Source: Omphiscola glabra (lineage: Eukaryota > Mollusca > Gastropoda > Lymnaeidae). Taken from it: 64,000 nt of DNA. Each line of letters opens with the position of its first letter. Position 1 is the stretch's first letter. Shown piece after piece: positions 58,386 through 64,000 of the stretch. Position numbers and translations under genes: made by a program. The stretch covers positions 8,641,012 to 8,705,011 of the forward strand of contig OZ024809.1 in the NCBI GenBank assembly GCA_964017045.1, written 5' to 3'. The notes below the pieces were generated by a model. The model worked only from the letters and a program-made list of their open reading frames with translations, was not told where the DNA came from and made no database searches.

Positions 58386-59261
58386 CCAAGAAGAGAAAAA
58401 TGGAAAATCGAAGCGAAAGCTTCTATTTATGCAAGGTATCACAAACAGAAATAAATGGAAATATGCTTGCACTAAATAAAAATCTGGCTATCCGTTACAT
58501 TTGCTGATTCCAAGGAGTCACCACCTTAAGAACTTGCTTCGTTTGATTTTTTGTTTTGTTTGTTGTTGTAATCAACATTTGTTTTCCCCTCTTGGGCCAG
58601 AACCCCCACTTCCGGTCCACCAAACACGACACTTACAATCATCGAAATGTAGTTCTCCGCACCGCGACCCGCTCCTTACGCCCTGATGCATCCTTATGCG
58701 TTCTGGGGGCGAGGCTGGAACGTCAACGCCCATCCAAAAATTTAGCGTCTGGAAATTCTCGGCGGGCCCCACTCAACAAAGATTGAAATTCTACAAACTA
58801 CAAAGCTAAAAAAAAAATCTCTATAAATCTCATCGCCTCCAGTTCCACGAAGCAACCGTGTGGTCTTCCTTCCAGGATGCGTCACCAAGTCTTCTTTGTG
58901 GAGCTCTTACCATCATTTGAACAAGGCGTGCATCATCCTACGGCGGGACTATTCATTGAGATAAGACTACCACCATCACAGCCCCAAGGGGGGGGGGGGG
59001 GGAGAGGCAAAGTGGTTTTAGTTCAGATGGATCACTCGTGCCCAGGTTCGCCGTCTGTCCAAAGCGCTTGATTCCCACGTGACATCTCCAGGTCACGTGA
59101 GTAACTGACGTTCTACTCATTCTGGGGATGAGCTGACGCCGTGTGGTGGGGGGTGGGAGGTGGGGGCGCCTCTGCAATCGCTACTCAAATATTGAATGAT
59201 TTTACTTTAGCTCTGTTTTAATTTTTTTTTTGTTTTGAATAATGATTTTATTCCATCTTCC
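58386..59261. other. No convincing gene
   Basis: Unique sequence with a G run at 58988-59002. Short frames at 58556-58786 and 58877-59071 carry no known domain. Confidence 0.5.
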
Positions 59262-60130
59262 TTAAACGGGAATCACATAGTTTTAGAATACATGACTCGA
59301 ATTACTGCAATCACATAGTCTTAGAATAAATGACTCGAACTCCTGCAATCACATAGTCTTAGAATAAATGACTTCAGCTCCTGCAATCACATAGTCTTAG
59401 AATAAATGATTTTAGCTCCTGCAATTACATAGTCTTAGACTAAATGATTTTAGCTCCTGCAATCACATAGTCTTAGAATAAATGACTTTAGCTCATGCAA
59501 TCACATAGTCTTATAATAAATGACTTTAGCTCCTGCAATCACATAGTCTTAGAAAAAATTACTCGAATTCCTGCAATCACATAGCCATAGAATAAATTAT
59601 TTCAGCTCCTGCAATCACCACTCTTAGAATAAATGAGTTCAGCTCACATAGTCTTAGAATAAATGATTTTAGCTCCTGCAACCACACAGTCTTAGAATAA
59701 ATGACTTTAGCTCCTGCAATCACATAGTCTTAGAATAAATGACTCGAATTCCTGCAATCACATAGTCTTAGAATAAATGACTTTAGCTCCTGCAATCACA
59801 TAGTCTTAGAATATATGACTTCAGCTCCTGAAATCACATAGTCTTTGAATAAACGACTTTAGCTTTTGCAATCACATAGTCTTAGAATAAATGACTCGAA
59901 TTCCTGCAATGACATAGTCTTAGAATAAATGACTTCACTTCCTGCAATCACATAGTCTTGAAATATATGACTTCAGCTCCTGCAATCACATAGTCTTGGA
60001 ATAAATGACTTCAGCTCCTGCAATCACATAGTCTTGGAATATATAACTTCAGCTCCTGCAATCACATAGTCTTAGAATATATGACTTCACTTCTTGAAAT
60101 CACATAGTCTTAGAATAAATGACTTCGACT
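59262..60130. repeat. 38-bp minisatellite, about 23 copies
   Basis: CTGCAATCACATAGTCTTAG then AATAAATGACTTCAGCTC. Many point variants (GACTCGAATT, GATTTTAG). A short copy near 59630 has lost about 13 bases. Confidence 0.96.
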
Positions 60131-60739
60131 TCTGTTTATGACACCCCGAACTTTTGGAGTCATGTTTTATTTTGTAGACTGATGAATGTGGATCGTATCA
60201 TATAAATTGACATCTGCTTTGAAAGTAGGTCAACTTCCTCAACTGTCAACGTTTTTATGTAAAGATTTTCCACCAAAATGACATCTGAGCTTAATTGTGA
60301 TTTTTTTAAAAAAAGAAGACATTTCCCAACAATTGATCCGGCTCCTTGTCACGTGATTTACGTGGTGGTGATAAAATGGAGATCTACGCATGTCATTGGC
60401 AGAGTTAAAAGTTAATAATAATTTAAATCTTCATTTGAAAAATTGCCGAAAATCTTTAACGACTTCACGTTGGGAAAGAAATCGTGCAACGCACACGACA
60501 TTGTTAAACCTCATTATAATCCTCAGCGAAAAGGTCATAATTTTATGATGACGCCAACGTTTGCGAATCCTGCACATTTATAGCAGACGTTAATGTTGTA
60601 TCAAATTTTAATATTCACCTAGTCAGTAGATTTAACATCTGGAAAATATTTTTTCTCATTGGACTGGAGCCTAACGGAAATAATTCTGCGGTGACGCCTA
60701 TGTTATTATTTTTTTTTTTTAAAATGGGATCCACTAACC
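60131..60739. other. No gene seen
   Basis: AT-rich unique sequence. Confidence 0.5.
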
Positions 60740-60880
60740 AAATAGAAATGAAGCGGCCCGCCAAGTCAATTAGCGTGGCAAGGTTAGACAAAATCATGGA
60801 CCCGATCAGCCGGCATTGCAGCTTGGTCCCGGAAACACTAGCGCATCTGTTGACTGGATGCCCAGCACTAGATGTTGCGG
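60740..60880 (+). mobile_element. Small LINE ORF2 C-terminal fragment
   Basis: The frame encodes RLDKIMDPISRHCSLVPETL then AHLLTGCPALD. The pattern of an ETLxHLLxxCPAL motif following a Cys/His cluster is typical of the zinc-binding tail after the reverse transcriptase or RNase H region in LINE and RT pseudogenes. The first Cys of the usual pair is Ser (ISRHC). The fragment ends in a G run at 60878. Confidence 0.65.
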
Positions 60881-60954
60881 GGGGGGGGGATGGGCCTGGG
60901 CGGTGGGAGAGACCTACAGGGGGCGAGAGTCCTACGTTACGACAATGTTAAATG

Positions 60955-61332
60955 GCACTGCCCAGTAGTTGCAGCTGGTTTCCCATGTACTTGCCGGCAC
61001 TGCCCAGTAGATAGATCTGGTTTTCACATGTAGTACCTGACACTGCAAATTTGATGGAGCTGGTTGCCCATGTACTTGCCGGTACAACCCATTAGATGGA
61101 GCTGGTTGCCGATATACTTGCCAGTACAACCCAGCAGATGGAGCTGGTTGCCCATGTACTTGCCGGTACAACCCATTAGATGGAGGTGGTTGCCCATATA
61201 CTTGCCAGTACAACCCAGCAGATGGAGCTGGTTGCCCATGTACTTGCCGGTACAACCCATTAGATGGAGCTGGTTGCCCATATACTTGCCAGTACAACCC
61301 AGCAGATGGAGCTGGTTGACCATGTACTAGCC
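60955..61332. repeat. 42-bp minisatellite with 84-bp dimer
   Basis: GGAGCTGGTTGCCCATGTAC, TTGCCGGTACAACCCATTAG alternates with ATATACTTGCCAGTACAACC, CAGCAGAT, so every second unit is alike. About 9 units. Open frames on both strands are artefacts. Confidence 0.95.
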
Positions 61333-61337
61333 GGGGT

Positions 61338-61386
61338 TTTAAGAGTGTAAGCTCAAGAGTGTAAGCTCAAGAGTGTAAGCTCAAGC
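61338..61386. repeat. 14-bp tandem repeat, 3 copies
   Basis: AAGAGTGTAAGCTC repeats directly. Confidence 0.93.
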
Positions 61387-61513
61387 CGCCAACCAGAATA
61401 AGTGTGTTAGCTCACTGAAAAAAAGTCTATATCACGATTAGTGGGTATTCTGTGATGGTATGCGACCGCCCCAAAAAGTACCCAAAATACTCTAATAATA
61501 ATAACAGTATATT

Positions 61514-61868
61514 GGTGCTGGTTGGCCGAGTGGTCTAAACTGAGCGAATCTCAAGCTGATGTTCAATCCTCACCAGCACCCCCGAGGTGGATGGGACCCG
61601 TTAACCTTGGACGGCAACTCATCTAAGAGAAGGAAACTTTGAACTTAAACCCGGAGATGGAGTCCCGTAGGCGGATATCATTAGTCAAATGAAACATTCA
61701 GACAACTCCAGCGGCGTGGAGAGAGGCGAAAAGCTGTTGGGATCCAGCTTGTAAGCATAGAAGACTAATCACAGGCCCTGTGGATTTCGTCCCACGAAGT
61801 CCACACCATTGTCACATTGTGACGGACGGAGGCCAGCAAAAATAACAAAACAATATAAATAAATAAAC
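61514..61868 (+). mobile_element. tRNA-derived SINE, near full length
   Basis: Pol III promoter boxes as in a tRNA: A box TGGCCGAGTGG (61523-61533) and B box GTTCAATCC (61561-61569). The body includes TTAACCTTGGACGGCAACTC and AGAGAAGGAAACTTT, shared with the minus-strand copy at 7400-7538. A tail segment follows with GATTTCGTCCCACGAAGTCC, and an A-rich end from about 61838. The head resembles tRNA-Leu or tRNA-Ser in its A box; the source tRNA is not certain. AACAGTATA before and AACAATATA after could be target duplications. Confidence 0.88.
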
Positions 61869-61967
61869 CAAAAGACTGAAAATATGTTTGTGTATTTTTC
61901 ATTTTATATTACTAACACAATGTCATCTCAAGATTTACGCTCCCCTTCACGATACATCAGTTTATAG

Positions 61968-62155
61968 CAGCTGTTCTCAACCTGTGTGTTACGATCCCTT
62001 CGGGGTTCCAACGACCCTTACACCCTTACGCCTAAGGCCATCGGAAAACACATATCTATGAAGTAGCAACGAAAATAGAATTTATGGTTGGGGGTCACCA
62101 CAACACTAGGAACTGTATGAAAGAGTCTCGGCTTTAGGAAGGTTGAGAAACACTG
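61968..62155 (-). mobile_element. SPIN-like hAT MITE with both terminal repeats
   Basis: 188 bp, reverse orientation: minus strand starts CAGTGTTTCTCAACCTTCCT and ends with an inverted GGTTGAGAACAGCTG. Internal order matches SPIN: TTCATACAGTTCCTAGTGTT, GTGACCCCCAACCATAAATT, TTCGTTGCTACTTCATAGAT, GTGTTTTCCGATGGCCTTAG, GGTCGTTGGAACCCCGAAGG. Flanks GTTTATAG and GTTTGCAG (6 of 8 alike) may be a decayed duplication. No coding capacity. Confidence 0.88.
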
Positions 62156-62275
62156 GTTTGCAGGCTTCATTTTGAAATTCCATTTGTAAGATAACTCATA
62201 ACGAGTTACGCGCAGTAATAGATAACTCGCAGCTCAATTTTTTTTTACTATCAGCGCTGTTATCATTTCACAGAG

Positions 62276-62400
62276 AGACATGAGGGAGAACATTGAGGGA
62301 TGACATTGAGGGAGGACATTAAGGAGTACATTGAGGGAGGACATTGAGGGAGGACATTGAGGGGGGACATTGTGGAAGAACACTGAGGGAGGACATTGTG
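62276..62400. repeat. GAGGGAGGACATT minisatellite, about 9 copies
   Basis: Units mostly of 14 bp, GAGGGAGGACATTG, with spacing changes. Confidence 0.9.
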
Positions 62401-62789
62401 ATTTATGTGGAGTAGCCCACATGTTTACTCCTTTTACTCCAATCTTTGCTAAGCAACTGTTTAAATGTAAAGTAATAGATCTGTATACGCCTATTGGAAA
62501 TAGTTCAAGGGAAAATGAAAAATATATTACGTTTAGAAAATAACACACCAGTTTTGGGGCTCAAACCTACGACACGTTGCTCGCATGAACAGAAGATCTT
62601 TTTTTTTTTTGCAAAACTTAATCACATCGATCCGTGAAGAATCAATTGGTTGCTGATCTGTCTCAGTGACAGGACATTTGAGTTCATTGCATGATACGCA
62701 ATTTTAGCGACAAATATTTTGAAATCTGAAAATCGTCAATTTGCTGAAGTCTGAAAGATTAATGAATAGCTCAATTTTGCAGTGCATCG
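62401..62789. other. No gene seen
   Basis: Unique AT-rich sequence. Confidence 0.5.
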
Positions 62790-63150
62790 ACACTATACCT
62801 CAACAATTCGTCATATATCGAACTATAGCTCAACAATACTTCTTATATCGAGCTATAGCTTAAAAATACGTCGTACATCGAACTATAGCTCAACAATACG
62901 ACTTAAACCGAAGTATAGCTCAACAATATGCCTTATATCGAACTATTGCTCAACAACGCGTCGTATATCGAACTATTGCTCAACAACGCGTCGTATATCG
63001 AACTATTGCTCAACAACGCGTCGTTTATCGAACTATTGCTCAACAACGCGTCGTATATCGAACTATTGCTCAACAACGCGTCGTATATCGAACTATTGCT
63101 CAACAATACGTCTTACATCGAACTATAGATCAACTATACTGTCGTAAACA
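62790..63150. repeat. 30-bp minisatellite, about 12 copies
   Basis: ATCGAACTATTGCTCAACAA then CGCGTCGTAT. The central six units are almost identical and the flanking ones carry ATAGCTC and ATACGTC. Confidence 0.96.
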
Positions 63151-64000
63151 GAACTATAGTATAGTTTTACAACAAGTATTACATGGAAGTATGACTCTAC
63201 AACACGCCGTGGAAGTTAGTTAAAATGATTTGCAGAATTTGATTAGACTGACATGAACCGACAGACCTTGTCAAAGAAGTTTAAAAAAAAAAACATATTT
63301 TCAAAAATAGACTATCATGTGTATTGAACCAATGTCAAACTGTCTACCTTGTTTACACAGATGAGATAAATGACAGAGCTGACATTTAGAATTAGCAGTC
63401 TGTCTTGGTCCAGTTTTTCATTGGAACCCAACGCTTAAATTCGGTGCATATATATATATATCAAGGGGAGATAAATATGTGTCAAGGGGAGATATAAATA
63501 TTTGTCAAACACATCGCAACGTATACTTAAGTGTTCTACGAATAAAATGACATAGAATCATTTGAGTATTATTAGTGTTAGGAAGTAAACAGAACACACA
63601 CACACACACACACAGAGAACTAATTCAAGAAAAGTATTTCTGTTCAATGATGGCATAAAACAAATATTTAAAATAAAAATGATTTAAAATGGCACGACGT
63701 GCGTCAGTTGCATCAGCATTCAATTGTAAAAATTTTAACTAGAAATTTTATTTTCCTGACTAAGATTACCTCAATTTAAAAACTAGTTTGGGTATTCCCC
63801 TTAATTAAATTCCCTGGCTATAGAATAGTCTCTGATGTGTGCTCAATCTTTTCAAATCTGTTTGATTTCATTACAGGGAGATCAAACTTGCAATCGTCTT
63901 CCAAATATGGATTTTCTTTTCTCCCCCTTGGATTTTCCTTTTTTATAAAAAAAAAAAAAAGTTTTGAAATTATTATATTTTTTTTTTCGAAGTAATTCAA
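63151..64000. other. No gene seen
   Basis: AT-rich sequence with (TA)n near 63450, GTCAAGGGGAGATA doubled near 63462 and 63481, and (CA)n near 63596-63613. Confidence 0.55.

Overview
The window looks like AT-rich, repeat-dominated nuclear DNA of an invertebrate animal, most likely a mollusc and plausibly a freshwater (heterobranch) gastropod. It contains an intron-bearing cholinesterase-type gene, decayed LINE fragments, a tRNA-derived SINE family, several hAT-type miniature elements with 8-bp target duplications, and copies that resemble the SPIN (Space Invaders) hAT family. SPIN has been described in tetrapods, a triatomine bug and the pond snail Lymnaea. The host assignment is inference. 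Nothing here looks bacterial: there are no operons and no ribosome-binding sites.

Only one convincing host gene is visible: a minus-strand acetylcholinesterase/carboxylesterase-like exon at about 1231-2769 (5' UTR to about 2860). It has the complete catalytic triad but lacks its C-terminal exon, which should lie to the left, outside the window. All other long reading frames are tandem arrays read through, or decayed transposon genes.

The dominant feature is tandem repetition. By hand tally, more than fifty mutually unrelated minisatellite arrays (units mostly 12-57 bp) cover roughly 45 percent of the 64 kb. The largest is a 36-bp array of about 6.3 kb (12722-19050) with two subfamilies and a duplicated block of about 1.3 kb repeated 1.8 kb away. 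Other large arrays are a 27-bp array (32697-34352), a 38-bp array (38265-40035), a 24-bp array (34632-35590), a 38-bp array (59262-60130) and 33-bp arrays (6447-7175, 8014-8809).

Between the arrays sit mobile-element remains: a 5'-truncated LINE reverse transcriptase (4450-5300), another LINE 3' end (50856-51270, minus), a small LINE C-terminal fragment (60740-60880), two SINE copies (7400-7538 minus, 61514-61868 plus), five hAT-like MITEs from four families (23104-23287, 31362-31529, 44064-44232, 44817-45000, 52525-52705), three SPIN-like copies (37156-37291, 55827-55960, 61968-62155), a foldback element (24149-24420), and a broken BED-finger hAT transposase gene (44605-45400) that itself hosts a MITE. 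Some insertions split minisatellites, which gives relative ages. Remaining stretches are AT-rich, contain homopolymer G or C runs, and show no recognisable gene.
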